Notes under the pieces: model-generated | The model's database searches: none | The model's input: only the letters and a program-made list of their open reading frames with translations | Told to the model about the DNA's origin: nothing | Made by a program: the position numbers and the translations under genes | Origin: Roseobacter denitrificans OCh 114 | GTDB lineage: Bacteria > Pseudomonadota > Alphaproteobacteria > Rhodobacterales > Rhodobacteraceae | Length of the DNA stretch: 64,000 bases | Direction of reading: 5' to 3' | Assembly: GCF_000014045.1 (NCBI RefSeq) | Contig: NC_008209.1 | Location: forward strand, 2,627,001-2,691,000 | Shown: one piece after another, positions 27,541 through 37,146 of the stretch | Layout: every line of letters starts with the position of its first letter | Numbering within the stretch: position 1 is the first letter of the stretch

Positions 27541-28458
27541 ATGCCGATCAAGATACCTGCCGACCTTCCTGCCTATGACGTGCTGACGCGCGAAGGCGTG
27601 ATGGTCATGGATCCGGATCAGGCGGCGCGTCAGGATATCCGCCCGCTGCGCATCGGGCTGTTGAACCTGATGCCCAAGAAAATTCAGACCGAGAACCAGT
27701 TTGCCCGCCTGATCGGCGCAACCCCCCTGCAGATCGAACTGAGCCTGATCCGTATGTCCGAGCATCAGACGAAAAACACCGCTGCAGAACATATGGAAAG
27801 CTTCTACCGCCCCTTTCAGGACATCAAGTCGGAAAAGTTCGACGGGTTGATCATCACTGGTGCACCCATTGAACATCTGGATTTTCAAGATGTTACCTAT
27901 TGGGATGAGCTGCGAGAGGTCATGGACTGGACACAAACCAACGTGCATTCCACCTTTGGCGTGTGCTGGGGCGGCATGGCCATGATCAATCACTTTCACG
28001 GCGTGCGCAAACACATGCTGGAGGCCAAGGCCTTCGGTTGCTTCAGACATCGCAACCTTGCACCGGCATCCCCCTACCTGCGCGGATTTTCGGATGAATG
28101 CGTGATCCCCGTCTCCCGCTGGACCGAGATGCGACAAAGTGAAATCGACGCCGCCGAGGGGCTGAAGACGCTGTTGGGCAGTGATCAGGTCGGGCCCTGC
28201 CTCGTGCAGGACAAGGCGCACCGTGCGCTCTATATCTTCAATCACTTTGAATACGACAGCGAAACGCTCAAGCAGGAGTACGACCGTGATGTGGCGGCAG
28301 GGAACCAGATCAACGTGCCGCTGAATTATTACCCGGATGATGACCCGTCGCGCGCGCCGCTGAACCGCTGGCGCAGCCATGCCCATCTGCTTTATGGCAA
28401 CTGGTTGACGGAGATCTACCAAGACACGCCCTATGACATTGATGCCATTGGCCGTTAA
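27541..28458 (+). CDS. metA: Homoserine O-acyltransferase (MetA type)
   Basis: A 305-residue enzyme that acylates homoserine as the first committed step of methionine synthesis. The catalytic Cys sits in [15 protein letters not shown] near residue 142, and the His-Glu pair is in [17 protein letters not shown] near 232. N-terminal marks are [15 protein letters not shown] and [18 protein letters not shown]. Whether it uses succinyl- or acetyl-CoA cannot be read safely, since many MetA proteins outside enterobacteria use acetyl-CoA. Its end overlaps the following hydrolase gene. Confidence 0.93.
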   Translation: MPIKIPADLPAYDVLTREGVMVMDPDQAARQDIRPLRIGLLNLMPKKIQTENQFARLIGATPLQIELSLIRMSEHQTKNTAAEHMESFYRPFQDIKSEKFDGLIITGAPIEHLDFQDVTYWDELREVMDWTQTNVHSTFGVCWGGMAMINHFHGVRKHMLEAKAFGCFRHRNLAPASPYLRGFSDECVIPVSRWTEMRQSEIDAAEGLKTLLGSDQVGPCLVQDKAHRALYIFNHFEYDSETLKQEYDRDVAAGNQINVPLNYYPDDDPSRAPLNRWRSHAHLLYGNWLTEIYQDTPYDIDAIGR

Positions 28459-29422
28459 ATCGCTCATCATCCTCACCCTGCTGTGCCTTGGGCTCGCCGT
28501 CCTTGTGCAATGGCGGGCAAGTGCGCGTGAAACTGCGGTGGAGGCGCAATATCCACCCTCCGGTCAGTTCATTGATGTGGACGGGACCAGAATTCACCTT
28601 AAGGTATCCGGACAAGGCCCTGATATTGTTCTGATTCATGGGGCCAGCGGGAGCCTGCGCGATTTCACCTTTGATCTGGCTCAACGGCTTGAAACCCGCT
28701 ACCGCGTGATCGCTGTTGACCGCCCCGGTCTTGGCCGCTCCGAACGCCCGCCGGGGTATGGCGGGGTGTGGAACATCGCAGCCGAACCCCCCGCGCTACA
28801 AGCACAATTGTTGCAACGCGCAACGGATCAGCTTGGCGTCAAAAACCCCATCGTCGTCGGGCATTCCTATGGAGGTGCCATCGCGCTGGCCTGGGCGCTG
28901 GAGCGGCCCGAGGAGACCGCCGCGCTGGTGTTGCTGGCCGCTGCGTCAAACCCATGGGAGGGCGAATTGGGCTGGCTCTACCAGATCAATTCGACGCGAT
29001 TGGGCAGTGCCTTTGTCATCCCGCTGATCACGGCCTTTACACCGCATGCCGTCATCGAAAACACGCTGAGTGAGATTTTCGCACCGCAAGCCCCTCCGCC
29101 CGACTATATGCAGCATTTCGGGGCCGACATGACGCTGCGCCGCGCGACCCTGCGCGCCAATGCGCAACAGGTCAACGCGCTGAAACCCTATGTCACCGAG
29201 ATGTCCAAACGCTATCACACGCTGACGCTGCCTGTGGAAAGCCTGCACGGGACAGAGGACACGATCGTGCCGCTCACCACACATGCAACGCCACTGGCGC
29301 GTCAAATCAGCGGCGCAGTCCTGACCAAGATGGAAGGCATCGGCCACATGCCTCATCACGCTGATCCGCAGGCTGCCGTCGCCGCGATTGAGCGCGCAGC
29401 AGCGCGTGCCGGTTTGCGTTAA
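28433..29422 (+). CDS. Alpha/beta-fold hydrolase
   Basis: A 329-residue hydrolase with an N-terminal membrane anchor ([18 protein letters not shown]). The oxyanion region is [14 protein letters not shown], the nucleophile elbow is [15 protein letters not shown], the acid is in [15 protein letters not shown] and the His is in [12 protein letters not shown], so the catalytic triad appears complete. The substrate is unknown. The start overlaps the last 26 bases of metA (or 17 if the second ATG at 28442 is used), which suggests coupling to metA. Confidence 0.86.
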   Translation: MTLMPLAVKSLIILTLLCLGLAVLVQWRASARETAVEAQYPPSGQFIDVDGTRIHLKVSGQGPDIVLIHGASGSLRDFTFDLAQRLETRYRVIAVDRPGLGRSERPPGYGGVWNIAAEPPALQAQLLQRATDQLGVKNPIVVGHSYGGAIALAWALERPEETAALVLLAAASNPWEGELGWLYQINSTRLGSAFVIPLITAFTPHAVIENTLSEIFAPQAPPPDYMQHFGADMTLRRATLRANAQQVNALKPYVTEMSKRYHTLTLPVESLHGTEDTIVPLTTHATPLARQISGAVLTKMEGIGHMPHHADPQAAVAAIERAAARAGLR

Positions 29423-29470
29423 GCCGATTAACATTCCATATAGACAGCATGACTGACCTGCGGAGGATTC

Positions 29471-30340
29471 ATGGATCTGCCTTTTGACGGTGCCATCAGC
29501 GCTTATTTCGAGAACGACGCGCCCGCGACGGTGCGCGATGCGATCCGCCGGGCAGATCGGGGCGACATTCTGTCGACCACCTATCCTCATTCTGAACGCA
29601 TGGCGCGCAAGCCCTATGAACGTGAACTCGCAGCGCTGCAAATCGAACTGGTCAAGATGCAGGCCTGGGCGAGGGCCAGTGGTGCGCGGATCGCCTGTGT
29701 CTTTGAGGGGCGCGATGGTGCAGGAAAAGGCGGCACGATCAGCCGTTTTCGCACCAACCTGAACCCAAGGGGCGCGCGGATCGTGGCCTTGTCCACCCCG
29801 ACGGAGACCGAAAAAACGCAATGGTATTTTCAGCGCTATGTCCAACACCTGCCAGCCGCGGGCGAGATCACCTTTTTCGACCGCAGCTGGTACAACCGCG
29901 GTGTCGTTGAGCATGTGTTTGATTTTTGTACGGATGAGCAGCGCGCGCATTTCTTTGCGCAGGTGACGCCCTTTGAACAGATGCTCGTCGAGGACAACGT
30001 CCATCTGTTCAAATTCTGGCTCAACGTGGGGCGCGCGGAGCAATTGCGCCGTATGCTCAAACGCGAGCGGGATCCCCTCAAGCAGTGGAAACTCAGCAGG
30101 ATCGACGTTGAGGGGCTGCACCGCTGGGACGCTTATTCAAACGCCATATCGGAAACGCTGGAGCGCACCGATCATCCGGATGTGCCATGGACCGTTGTGC
30201 GGTCGGATGACAAGCGCCGCGCACGGCTCAACGTGATCCGCCGGGTTTTGATGGCGCTGGACTATACCCATAAAGACACCGCAGCACTTGGCGCGCTGGA
30301 TGCATCAATTTGCGGCGGTCTGGACGTTTGGCATGCCTAA
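29471..30340 (+). CDS. ppk2: Polyphosphate kinase 2
   Basis: A 289-residue PPK2-family kinase that transfers phosphate between polyphosphate and nucleotides. The Walker A motif [16 protein letters not shown] is near residue 78, the Walker B/lid region [17 protein letters not shown] near 135, and [18 protein letters not shown] near 178. Other family pieces are [19 protein letters not shown] and [12 protein letters not shown]. One PPK2 domain, consistent with single-domain class I enzymes. The TetR-family gene starts within its last eight bases, so the two form one transcript. Confidence 0.93.
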   Translation: MDLPFDGAISAYFENDAPATVRDAIRRADRGDILSTTYPHSERMARKPYERELAALQIELVKMQAWARASGARIACVFEGRDGAGKGGTISRFRTNLNPRGARIVALSTPTETEKTQWYFQRYVQHLPAAGEITFFDRSWYNRGVVEHVFDFCTDEQRAHFFAQVTPFEQMLVEDNVHLFKFWLNVGRAEQLRRMLKRERDPLKQWKLSRIDVEGLHRWDAYSNAISETLERTDHPDVPWTVVRSDDKRRARLNVIRRVLMALDYTHKDTAALGALDASICGGLDVWHA

Positions 30341-30956
30341 ACGCGGGTACCATCACGGCAATCTGCGTCAGGCACTGGTGGATGCAGCCCTGCAGTTGAT
30401 CGAGGCGAAAGGCCCTACCGGCTTCACCCTGTCAGAGGCCGCGAAACAGGCGGGCGTCACTCCCGCCGCCGTCTACCGCCATTTCGAGGGGCGCGATGAT
30501 CTGATCGCGGAGGCCGCCCGACAGGGTTATGAAATCTTTGCTGATCTGATGGAGTTTGCCTATCAGAAAGGGCAACCATCAGCGCTTGCCGCCTTTTCAG
30601 CGACGGGTCGGGCCTATCTGGCTTTTGCACGAAAACATCCCGGCCACTACATCGCGATGTTCGAAAGCGGTATCTCGGTCAACCGCACGGTAGAACTGGC
30701 CGCCGTTTCCGCGCGCGCCAATGCGGTGATGGAAAAGGCGGCATCAGACCTCAGCCAACATATCCCACTGGACAAACGCCCGCCTGCTTCCATGTTTTCG
30801 GCCCATATCTGGGCGATGAGCCACGGGGTTGTTGAACTTTTTGCCCGCAACTCGCCCGGGCGCGCCTCACCCTTTCCCGCCGATGAGCTTTTGGAAACCG
30901 GCATCGGCATTTACCTGCGCGGCCTTGGCCTGATCAAGCCGGACCAATCTGACTAG
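30333..30956 (+). CDS. TetR/AcrR-family transcriptional regulator
   Basis: A 207-residue regulator. The N-terminal HTH is typical: [20 protein letters not shown], then [21 protein letters not shown] and [16 protein letters not shown]. The C-terminal ligand domain ([33 protein letters not shown]) resembles the WHG-type domain found in some TetR regulators. The start at 30333 ([10 protein letters not shown]) overlaps the ppk2 stop by 8 bases. The target is unknown and may include ppk2 itself. Confidence 0.88.
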   Translation: MPKRGYHHGNLRQALVDAALQLIEAKGPTGFTLSEAAKQAGVTPAAVYRHFEGRDDLIAEAARQGYEIFADLMEFAYQKGQPSALAAFSATGRAYLAFARKHPGHYIAMFESGISVNRTVELAAVSARANAVMEKAASDLSQHIPLDKRPPASMFSAHIWAMSHGVVELFARNSPGRASPFPADELLETGIGIYLRGLGLIKPDQSD

Positions 30957-31079
30957 ATAGTGGGTGTTTGCGCCTGCCCCAAACGCTGCTGCGCAGTTGC
31001 GATCCGTGTCAATTGCCGCGGACTGCGGCCCGCCACCCCCTCTAAACCACAGCTTCGCAGTCATTCAGAGGGGTCAGGC

Positions 31080-31165
31080 TGGTACCCAAGGCCGGACTCG
31101 AACCGGCACAACCGTAAGGTCGGGGGATTTTGAATCCCCTGCGTCTACCATTCCGCCACTTGGGC
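31080..31165 (-). tRNA. tRNA-Leu (anticodon CAA)
   Basis: An 86-base tRNA including an encoded CCA. On the minus strand it starts GCCCAAGTGGCGGAATGG. The anticodon arm GGGGA-TTCAAAA-TCCCC gives anticodon CAA. The long variable arm is of class II type, followed by a T-loop with GGTTCGAGTCC and an acceptor strand CTTGGGT, then discriminator A and CCA. The first acceptor pair is G-U. It reads UUG codons. It stands alone between the TetR-family gene and exoD. Confidence 0.95.
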
Positions 31166-31346
31166 ACGCAGATTTCTTTACCCAAGCCTGCGCAGGACGT
31201 CCAGCCCAAAGCGCGTTTTCACAGCGCCAATCATCACCGCAATCAGGTCGATGTCCTTTCCCGCGCTGGCGCAGCGCTGCGCGATTTGCTAGGCGGAGCC
31301 GGAAAACCAGTGGAATCGGTATTGTCCACAATGCCAGGAGAAACAC

Positions 31347-31961
31347 ATGACGGCGCACGCCATGAACGAAACAGCGATTTCGGACCGGCTCAGCCAATTG
31401 GCGGATAGCGCGCAGGGCGATGCGGTGTCGCTCGACTGGATCCTGAGCCAGCTGCACGAACGCGCCTTTGGTCTGTTCCTGCTGGTGCTGGCGCTGCCCT
31501 GTTGCATCCCTTTTCTCTATGGGATTCCGCAGATTGTCGCATTGCCCTTGATGTTTGTCTCCGCGCAGATCCTGTTCGGGCGCCAGGCCCCGTGGCTGCC
31601 TGAACGGCTGGCCACGCGCTGCGTCTCGGTCGAAGGCCTGCACAACCTGTCACGCCGCGCCGGCCCCTCCCTGCGCCGGATCGAAGCCATCAGCCGCCCA
31701 AGACAAGCCCAGTTGACGCGCGCGCCCCTTGACCGGATCGTGGGTCTGGCCCTGGTGCTGTTCAGCGCCTCAATTCTGGTTCCGCTGCCGGGTACTAACA
31801 CTGTGCCTGGCTTTGCGGTCGTCCTGATCTCGATGGGTCTGTTGCAACGCGATGGCATCCTCGTGATCTTTGGCCTGATCCTTGGCACTGCATGGATCGC
31901 GACCCTCATCTTTGCGGGCGCAACACTGGCGAGCCTGATAAAAACGTGGATGGGGTTTTGA
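31347..31961 (+). CDS. exoD: ExoD-family membrane protein
   Basis: A 204-residue protein of the ExoD family, first linked to exopolysaccharide synthesis in rhizobia; its biochemical role is unknown. Family marks are LDWILSQLHERAFGLFLLVLALPC near residue 28 and the GTNTVPGFAVVLISMGLLQRDG stretch near 150, with about four hydrophobic segments. An AGGAGAAACAC precedes the ATG. The TGA stop overlaps the probable TTG start of dsbB. Confidence 0.9.
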   Translation: MTAHAMNETAISDRLSQLADSAQGDAVSLDWILSQLHERAFGLFLLVLALPCCIPFLYGIPQIVALPLMFVSAQILFGRQAPWLPERLATRCVSVEGLHNLSRRAGPSLRRIEAISRPRQAQLTRAPLDRIVGLALVLFSASILVPLPGTNTVPGFAVVLISMGLLQRDGILVIFGLILGTAWIATLIFAGATLASLIKTWMGF

Positions 31962-32413
31962 ACGGCGCCCGGCTCGCCAGCCTCGCCGCATTCGGCTCTG
32001 CGGCGCTGCTTGCAGGGGCCTTCCTGTTTCAGGCGCTTGGCTATGCCCCCTGTCAGATGTGCATCTGGCAACGCTATCCGCATGGGGTGGCCATGGCGAT
32101 CGGCCTTATCGCACTTGCAGTGCATCAGAAATGGCTTCGCCTCGTCGGGGCGGCAGCGGCACTTACAACATCCGCCATCGGCTTTTATCACGCCGGGGTC
32201 GAACAGAGGTGGTGGCAAGGCCCGACAACCTGCAGCTCAGCGCCGATTGGCAACATCAGCGCCGACGCCTTGCTCGATCAGATCATGAACGCACCCCTTG
32301 TGCGCTGCGATGACATCCCGTGGGAGATGTTGGGGTTGAGTATGGCTGGATGGAATGGTGTCCTGTCCCTTGCCCTTGCGGCCCTCTGGCTCACCGCCTA
32401 TCGGCGCGCCTGA
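31958..32413 (+). CDS. dsbB: Disulfide bond formation protein B
   Basis: A 151-residue inner-membrane quinone reductase that reoxidises DsbA. The four hydrophobic helices and the cysteines are present: CQMC (CxxC pair) in YAPCQMCIWQRYPH near residue 33, and the second pair at TTCSSAP and VRCDDIPWEM. The start is probably TTG at 31958, whose last two bases open the exoD TGA stop. A GTG at 31946 is the other in-frame option. No ATG fits. No dsbA is in the window. Confidence 0.9.
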   Translation: MNGARLASLAAFGSAALLAGAFLFQALGYAPCQMCIWQRYPHGVAMAIGLIALAVHQKWLRLVGAAAALTTSAIGFYHAGVEQRWWQGPTTCSSAPIGNISADALLDQIMNAPLVRCDDIPWEMLGLSMAGWNGVLSLALAALWLTAYRRA

Positions 32414-32442
32414 CCCCTAAGCGCTGACGCCCGATGCACGCC

Positions 32443-32510
32443 AGTCCGGGCAGCGCCCGGACTCCCAGCATGGAATGCGCCGGCGTGCCGGCGCGCCGCT
32501 GGATCATTCC
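32443..32510. other. Hairpin cluster between convergent genes
   Basis: Two strong hairpins lie between the dsbB stop (+) and the FAD monooxygenase stop (-). The first is AGTCCGGGC/GCCCGGACT with loop AGC at 32443-32463. The second is GCGCCGGC-GT-GCCGGCGC at 32477-32494, flanked by outer arms GGAATG and CATTCC that reach to 32510. There is no T-run on either strand, so they are structured transcript ends rather than classical terminators. Confidence 0.6.
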
Positions 32511-33664
32511 GGCGCCTTGGTCACATCGTACCCATAAAGCCACTCAAACTGCGACATCATCAGACCCGGCGCCAATGTTGATCCCAACGTCAGCGCACGA
32601 TGTGCGGCCCAGCGAAACGGGCCGGGTCGCAGGTGGTACTTCCATGCGTTGCCCGTCGCTGCAGCAACCACCTTCTCCACGCGCGGTTTGCGCCGCGCCT
32701 GATAGCGCGCCCAATCCGCACCCTGCGTTGCAACCTCGACCAGCACCCAGGCATCCTCCAACGCCATATTGGCCCCCTGCGCCAGAAACGGCAGCGTCGG
32801 ATGTGCGGCATCGCCCAGCAAAACGGTTCCCCCTGCATGCCAGGTCTGCGCCACAGGATGGCGAAACAGCCCCCAAAGATTGACTTTTTCGACACGGCTT
32901 AAAGCGTCCTTCACCGGTCCATCAAAGTCACAAAATGCATCGCGCAGGTTTTGCGGATCATCGGTGTGATCCCACCCTTCCGCTGCCCATGCCTGTCGCT
33001 CCTGAACGGCCACGATATTGATCAATCCGCTTTCGCGCAGCGGATAGCGCACGATGTGCCGCCCCGGCCCCATTGTCACTGTCGCCCTTGGCGTAGCGGG
33101 CAAACCTGAGGCCGGCACCGTGGCCCGCCACGCCACCTGCCCGGTGAAAAACGGCTCCGATGACCCCTGAAGGGCCGCGCGGCCTACTGAATGCAACCCG
33201 TCTGCGCAGACCAGCAAGTGCGCCCGCTGCTGGCTGCCATCCGCAAAATGCACCTCGGACATGACACCGGGTTGGATGCGGGCGACCCTGCGGCCCAGTT
33301 CGATCGCAACACCGGCCCACTGTGCCGCCGCCAGAAGACAGGCCACCAGATCCGCCCGGTGGACAAAAAGATACCGCTGCCCCTCCAGCCGTGTCAGATC
33401 GAGCCGCGCAACTTGCCGACCGCCCAGATGGTTTTCAAGGACCACTTCCCGTGCCTGCACCGCACCCGCCTGATCCAGGTCAGCTTCGACGCCGAGCGCG
33501 CGCAACACAGCCAGCCCGTTCGGACTGATCTGCAAACCTGCGCCCACTTCGCTGATCTCAGGCGCTTGTTCAACCAGCGTGACCGCGACGCCGCGCTGCG
33601 CCAATGCAGTGGCCGCAGCCAAGCCACCAATACCGCCCCCGATCACAAGTGCCGTGCCCGTCAT
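32504..33664 (-). CDS. FAD-dependent aromatic-ring monooxygenase family protein
   Basis: A 386-residue group A flavoprotein monooxygenase like salicylate hydroxylase. The N-terminal FAD motif is VIGGGIGGLAAATALAQRGV at residues 7-26, the GD motif LLGDAAHPTLPFLAQGANMALED is near 285, and an intermediate RADLVACLL helix region is present. The substrate is unknown. No ring-cleavage gene is nearby, so a catabolic role cannot be assigned. It lies downstream of dksA on the same strand, but a strong terminator separates them. Confidence 0.88.
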   Translation of the reverse strand: MTGTALVIGGGIGGLAAATALAQRGVAVTLVEQAPEISEVGAGLQISPNGLAVLRALGVEADLDQAGAVQAREVVLENHLGGRQVARLDLTRLEGQRYLFVHRADLVACLLAAAQWAGVAIELGRRVARIQPGVMSEVHFADGSQQRAHLLVCADGLHSVGRAALQGSSEPFFTGQVAWRATVPASGLPATPRATVTMGPGRHIVRYPLRESGLINIVAVQERQAWAAEGWDHTDDPQNLRDAFCDFDGPVKDALSRVEKVNLWGLFRHPVAQTWHAGGTVLLGDAAHPTLPFLAQGANMALEDAWVLVEVATQGADWARYQARRKPRVEKVVAAATGNAWKYHLRPGPFRWAAHRALTLGSTLAPGLMMSQFEWLYGYDVTKAPE

Positions 33665-33676
33665 GCAAGCTTCTCC

Positions 33677-33707
33677 AAAAAAAATGCCGAAGCATGTGCT
33701 CCGGCAT
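33677..33707 (-). terminator. Rho-independent terminator of dksA
   Basis: On the minus strand an 11-base stem ATGCCGGAGCA / TGCTTCGGCAT (one mismatch, 2-base loop) is followed by a run of eight T. It lies 28 bases after the dksA stop and before the FAD monooxygenase start. Confidence 0.88.
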
Positions 33708-33734
33708 ATTTAAAACAAAACGACGTTCAGATGA

Positions 33735-34157
33735 TCAATCGTCGCGATGCACTTTCTCGCGGCGCTCATGACGTTCCTGCGCCTCAAGGCTCATGGTCGC
33801 AATCGGACGCGCATCCAACCGCTTCAAAGAGATCGGCTCGCCCGTGACTGAGCAGTATCCGAACTCGCCCTCATCAATGCGACGCAGCGCGCCATCGATC
33901 TTGCTGACCAATTTGCGCTGGCGGTCGCGTGTGCGCAATTCCAGCGCGCGGTCTGTTTCTTCGGACGCGCGGTCGGCAACATCGGGAATGTTACGCGTGC
34001 CGTCCTGAAGCCCTTCAATCGTGTCCTTGCTGCCCGCCAAAAGCTCGGCCCGCCAGTTCAGCAGTTTACGTCTGAAATACTCAACCTGCCGTTCATTCAT
34101 GAATGGCTCGTCTTCGGCCGGACGGTAATCATCCGGTAAAAACACTTCTTGTTTCAT
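33735..34157 (-). CDS. dksA: DksA-family RNA polymerase-binding protein with degenerate zinc finger
   Basis: A 140-residue stringent-response partner that binds the RNA polymerase secondary channel with ppGpp. The N-terminal FLPDDYRPAEDEPFMNERQ and the coiled-coil region with DVADRASEETDRA are typical. The C4 zinc finger is reduced to one Cys: GYCSVTGEPISLKRL keeps the first, and TMSLEAQ has none where CxxC is expected. Rhodobacter sphaeroides DksA is known to work with a single Cys. The start at 34157 has GAGGGGAAGC upstream, and the longer frame to 34190 is unlikely. Confidence 0.93.
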   Translation of the reverse strand: MKQEVFLPDDYRPAEDEPFMNERQVEYFRRKLLNWRAELLAGSKDTIEGLQDGTRNIPDVADRASEETDRALELRTRDRQRKLVSKIDGALRRIDEGEFGYCSVTGEPISLKRLDARPIATMSLEAQERHERREKVHRDD

Positions 34158-34324
34158 TTGCTTCCCCTCAACGTGGTTCAAGTCGTCCATACCTAACTAG
34201 TCCTTTGGCCGAGATGCCCCTCACGCGAGCATCTACCCCACAGACTGCGAATTGTCACTACACAATCGCTTGGATATCTGTCTAAAAGGACCTGAGAAAA
34301 ATGCGGCAAGAGGTTGACAAGAGC

Positions 34325-35164
34325 ATGAAATTCCAAAGCACGGATGATTACGTTGCAACCGATGATCTGACCGTTGCGGTCAATGCGGCTGTCACGCTCG
34401 AACGCCCCTTGCTCGTTAAAGGCGAACCCGGCACCGGCAAGACCGAACTGGCCCGTCAGGTGAGCCAGTCACTGGGCCTGCGGATGATTGAATGGAACGT
34501 CAAATCGACAACGCGCGCGCAGCAGGGTCTCTATGAATATGATGCGGTCAGCCGTCTGCGCGACAGCCAGCTGGGTGATGCGCGCGTACATGATGTCAAG
34601 AACTACATCCGCAAGGGCAAGCTGTGGCAGGCCTTTGAGGCCGAGGAAAAAGTCGTTCTGCTGATCGACGAAGTGGACAAGGCCGACATCGAATTCCCGA
34701 ACGATTTGTTGCAGGAACTCGACAAGATGGAATTCTTTGTCTACGAGACAGGCGAGACCATTTCGGCGCGCCATCGCCCGATTGTGATCATCACCTCCAA
34801 CAATGAAAAAGAGCTGCCGGACGCGTTTCTGCGCCGCTGCTTTTTCCACTATATCCGGTTTCCAGACCCCGAAACACTGCGCAAGATCGTCGAAGTCCAT
34901 CACCCCGGCATCAAGGATGCCTTGCTGACCGCCGCACTGACGCAGTTTTATGACATCCGCGAACAGGCGGGGCTCAAGAAAAAACCCTCGACCTCCGAAG
35001 TGCTGGATTGGCTGAAACTGCTGCTGGCAGAGGATATGACAGCCGCCGACCTCAAATCTTCAGGCACAAGCGCCCTGCCCAAACTGCATGGCGCTCTGTT
35101 GAAGAATGAACAGGACGTCCATCTGTTTGAACGGCTTGCCTTCATGGCCCGCAGTGGGCGCTAG
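34325..35164 (+). CDS. MoxR-family AAA+ ATPase
   Basis: A 279-residue AAA+ ATPase of the MoxR group, chaperone-like proteins that work with VWA-domain partners. Walker A is LLVKGEPGTGKTELARQV near residue 28, Walker B VVLLIDEVDKADIEFPNDLL near 108, and sensor 1/arginine region ITSNNEKELPDAFLRRCFF near 150. The probable partner is the CoxE-like VWA gene at 37329, separated by three small genes on the same strand. A start at 34301 with AAGGAC upstream is also possible. Confidence 0.92.
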   Translation: MKFQSTDDYVATDDLTVAVNAAVTLERPLLVKGEPGTGKTELARQVSQSLGLRMIEWNVKSTTRAQQGLYEYDAVSRLRDSQLGDARVHDVKNYIRKGKLWQAFEAEEKVVLLIDEVDKADIEFPNDLLQELDKMEFFVYETGETISARHRPIVIITSNNEKELPDAFLRRCFFHYIRFPDPETLRKIVEVHHPGIKDALLTAALTQFYDIREQAGLKKKPSTSEVLDWLKLLLAEDMTAADLKSSGTSALPKLHGALLKNEQDVHLFERLAFMARSGR

Positions 35165-35277
35165 CCCGTAACCCCTGAAATTCCGCTCGAAACGGCAATT
35201 CCTTCCGGTTAGCCTGTGCGCAGCCGGCGGCGCAAGGGCCGCTGCACCCGAGCAATAGGCAGCGGACCATCACAAAG

Positions 35278-35733
35278 ATGTCGAACACCCCACCGATAAC
35301 TGTGCGCGCTTTGCGCCCCAAAGACAAACCTCAATGGGCGCAGCTGTGGTGCGATTATCTCGCGTTTTACGAGGCAACACGGCCACAGGAGATTTATGAT
35401 CTCTATTTCGACAGGCTGATCGGCACTGATCCACAGGATTTCAACGCGCTGGTCGCTGACTCGGATGGCAGACTGGTTGGCCTTGCGCATTATCTGTTTC
35501 ACCGCCACGGCTGGTCGATTGAAAACACATGTTATCTGCAGGACCTCTACGCGGTCCCTGAGGCGCGTGGCATGGGCGTGGGTCGCGCGCTGATCGAAGC
35601 GGTTTATGCAGAGGCTGACGCAGCAGGCGTACCGTGCGTTTACTGGCTGACGCAGGATTTCAATGCACCGGCGCGCCAGCTTTATGATCGCATTGGGGTG
35701 AAAACCCCCTTCATCAAATACGCCCGCACGTGA
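35278..35733 (+). CDS. GNAT-family N-acetyltransferase
   Basis: A 151-residue GNAT fold protein. The acetyl-CoA loop is YLQDLYAVPEARGMGVGRALIEAVY near residues 83-108, with the preceding beta strand LVGLAHYLFHRHGW and a C-terminal YWLTQDFNAPARQLYDRIG. The substrate is unknown. Its TGA stop overlaps the GTG start of the next gene (GTGA), indicating coupled translation. Confidence 0.9.
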   Translation: MSNTPPITVRALRPKDKPQWAQLWCDYLAFYEATRPQEIYDLYFDRLIGTDPQDFNALVADSDGRLVGLAHYLFHRHGWSIENTCYLQDLYAVPEARGMGVGRALIEAVYAEADAAGVPCVYWLTQDFNAPARQLYDRIGVKTPFIKYART

Positions 35734-37094
35734 AAACACGCGCCTTCCTGACGTTGGTTTTGCTGCTTGCCGCCTGTGCGCCGAGCCTGCGTGATGATGC
35801 GACCTCGCGCCGGATGATCGCCGAGACCACCCTGCCCCCGATGAAGCTCTTCGCCCCCATCACGCCGCAGCCCCAGCCCATTGCCAACCGTGATCTCGTC
35901 GCGGATTTTCTGGACCTTTCCTTTGAGATGGAAAGTGGCAAGCAATTGCCCGTCCTGACCCGCTTTGAAGGGCCGATAAGCCTGCGGGTGACGGGCGCAC
36001 CACCGGCCACGCTTGCGCGTGATCTGCGCTTGCTGCTTGACCGATTGCAACGCGAGGCGGGCATTGCCATTACCGTGACCCAAAACCCTGACGCGCAGAT
36101 CACCATCGAAGCCGTCTCGCGCCGCACATTGCAAAAAGTGCTGCCGCAAGCCGCCTGTTTTGTTGTGCCCAACGTCTCGTCACTGTCGGAGTTTCGCAGC
36201 CTGCGGCGCAGTCCGAAAACCGATTGGGCACTTCTGACAACCCGCACCCGCGTCACCGTTGTGGTGCCAAATGATGCAAGCCCGCAAGAGGTGCGGGATT
36301 GCCTGCATGAAGAGGTCGCGCAGGCGTTGGGGCCGCTCAATGATCTGTACCGATTGCCGAACTCGGTCTTCAATGATGATAATGTCCACACGATCCTAAC
36401 CGATTTTGACATGTTGATCCTGCGCGCCACCTACGCGCCGGAACTGACCTCCGGCATGGGACGCGAGGATGTGGCGGCAAAACTGCCCGCGATCTTTGCG
36501 CGCATCAATCCAAATAGCGCCGCCCCTGCCAGAGCGCAAAGTGCGCGCACGCCGATCCCCTTTACCCAGGCCATTCAAACCGCATTGGGCCCCGGCACAG
36601 GTCTTGCCAACCGGCAGACAGCAGCAGACAGGGCCGTGCAGATCGCAACGCAGGCGGGCTGGAACGACACGCGACGCGGCTTGGCGCATTACACGCGCGG
36701 CCGCATCCTGCAGGTGACGGATCCGCGCGCGGCACCGGGCGAATTTCGCCTCGCAGACCGGTTTTACGCGATCTCCAACCAGACCCGTTTGCACAGAGCC
36801 TTTGTGGCCAGTCAACTTGCATCCTATGCGCTGGCCGCGGGGGAACCTGCGCGCGCCCGCGCCCTTGTGACACCCTATATCCCCCTCGCGAAAACCGCGC
36901 AAAACGCCGCGCTTCTTGCGACCCTACAACTGTTGCGCGCCGAAGCCCTGCGCGCCGAGGGGCGCGTTCCGCAGGCAGATGCGCTGCGACTGGACAGTCT
37001 GGGATGGGCACGCTACGGGTTTGGGGCGGATTGGGCCGTTCAGGGCAAACTGCGCGAAATCGCAACACTGCGCGCGCAAACACCCCCTTCCTGA
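35730..37094 (+). CDS. DUF2927-type lipoprotein
   Basis: A 454-residue predicted lipoprotein starting at GTG 35730. The signal MKTRAFLTLVLLLAAC has lipobox LAAC at residue 16. A DUF2927-like region covers about residues 60-240 (RFEGPISLRVTGAPPATLARD, PNDASPQEVRDCLHEEVAQALGP, and DLYRLPNSVFNDDNVHTILT), which contains a zincin-like HEE motif. The C-terminal half is Ala-rich and helical, perhaps TPR-like. It sits between the GNAT gene and the small membrane protein upstream of the VWA gene. Confidence 0.8.
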   Translation: MKTRAFLTLVLLLAACAPSLRDDATSRRMIAETTLPPMKLFAPITPQPQPIANRDLVADFLDLSFEMESGKQLPVLTRFEGPISLRVTGAPPATLARDLRLLLDRLQREAGIAITVTQNPDAQITIEAVSRRTLQKVLPQAACFVVPNVSSLSEFRSLRRSPKTDWALLTTRTRVTVVVPNDASPQEVRDCLHEEVAQALGPLNDLYRLPNSVFNDDNVHTILTDFDMLILRATYAPELTSGMGREDVAAKLPAIFARINPNSAAPARAQSARTPIPFTQAIQTALGPGTGLANRQTAADRAVQIATQAGWNDTRRGLAHYTRGRILQVTDPRAAPGEFRLADRFYAISNQTRLHRAFVASQLASYALAAGEPARARALVTPYIPLAKTAQNAALLATLQLLRAEALRAEGRVPQADALRLDSLGWARYGFGADWAVQGKLREIATLRAQTPPS

Positions 37095-37146
37095 CACCCC
37101 GAGCCGCGCGGCACGAAAGACCCGACCGGGATATGAGAGAGTAGAG

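Noticed and set aside
28946-30121. 391-codon minus-strand frame opposite the hydrolase and ppk2
   Set aside because: It is antisense to two well-supported genes and its translation shows no family features.
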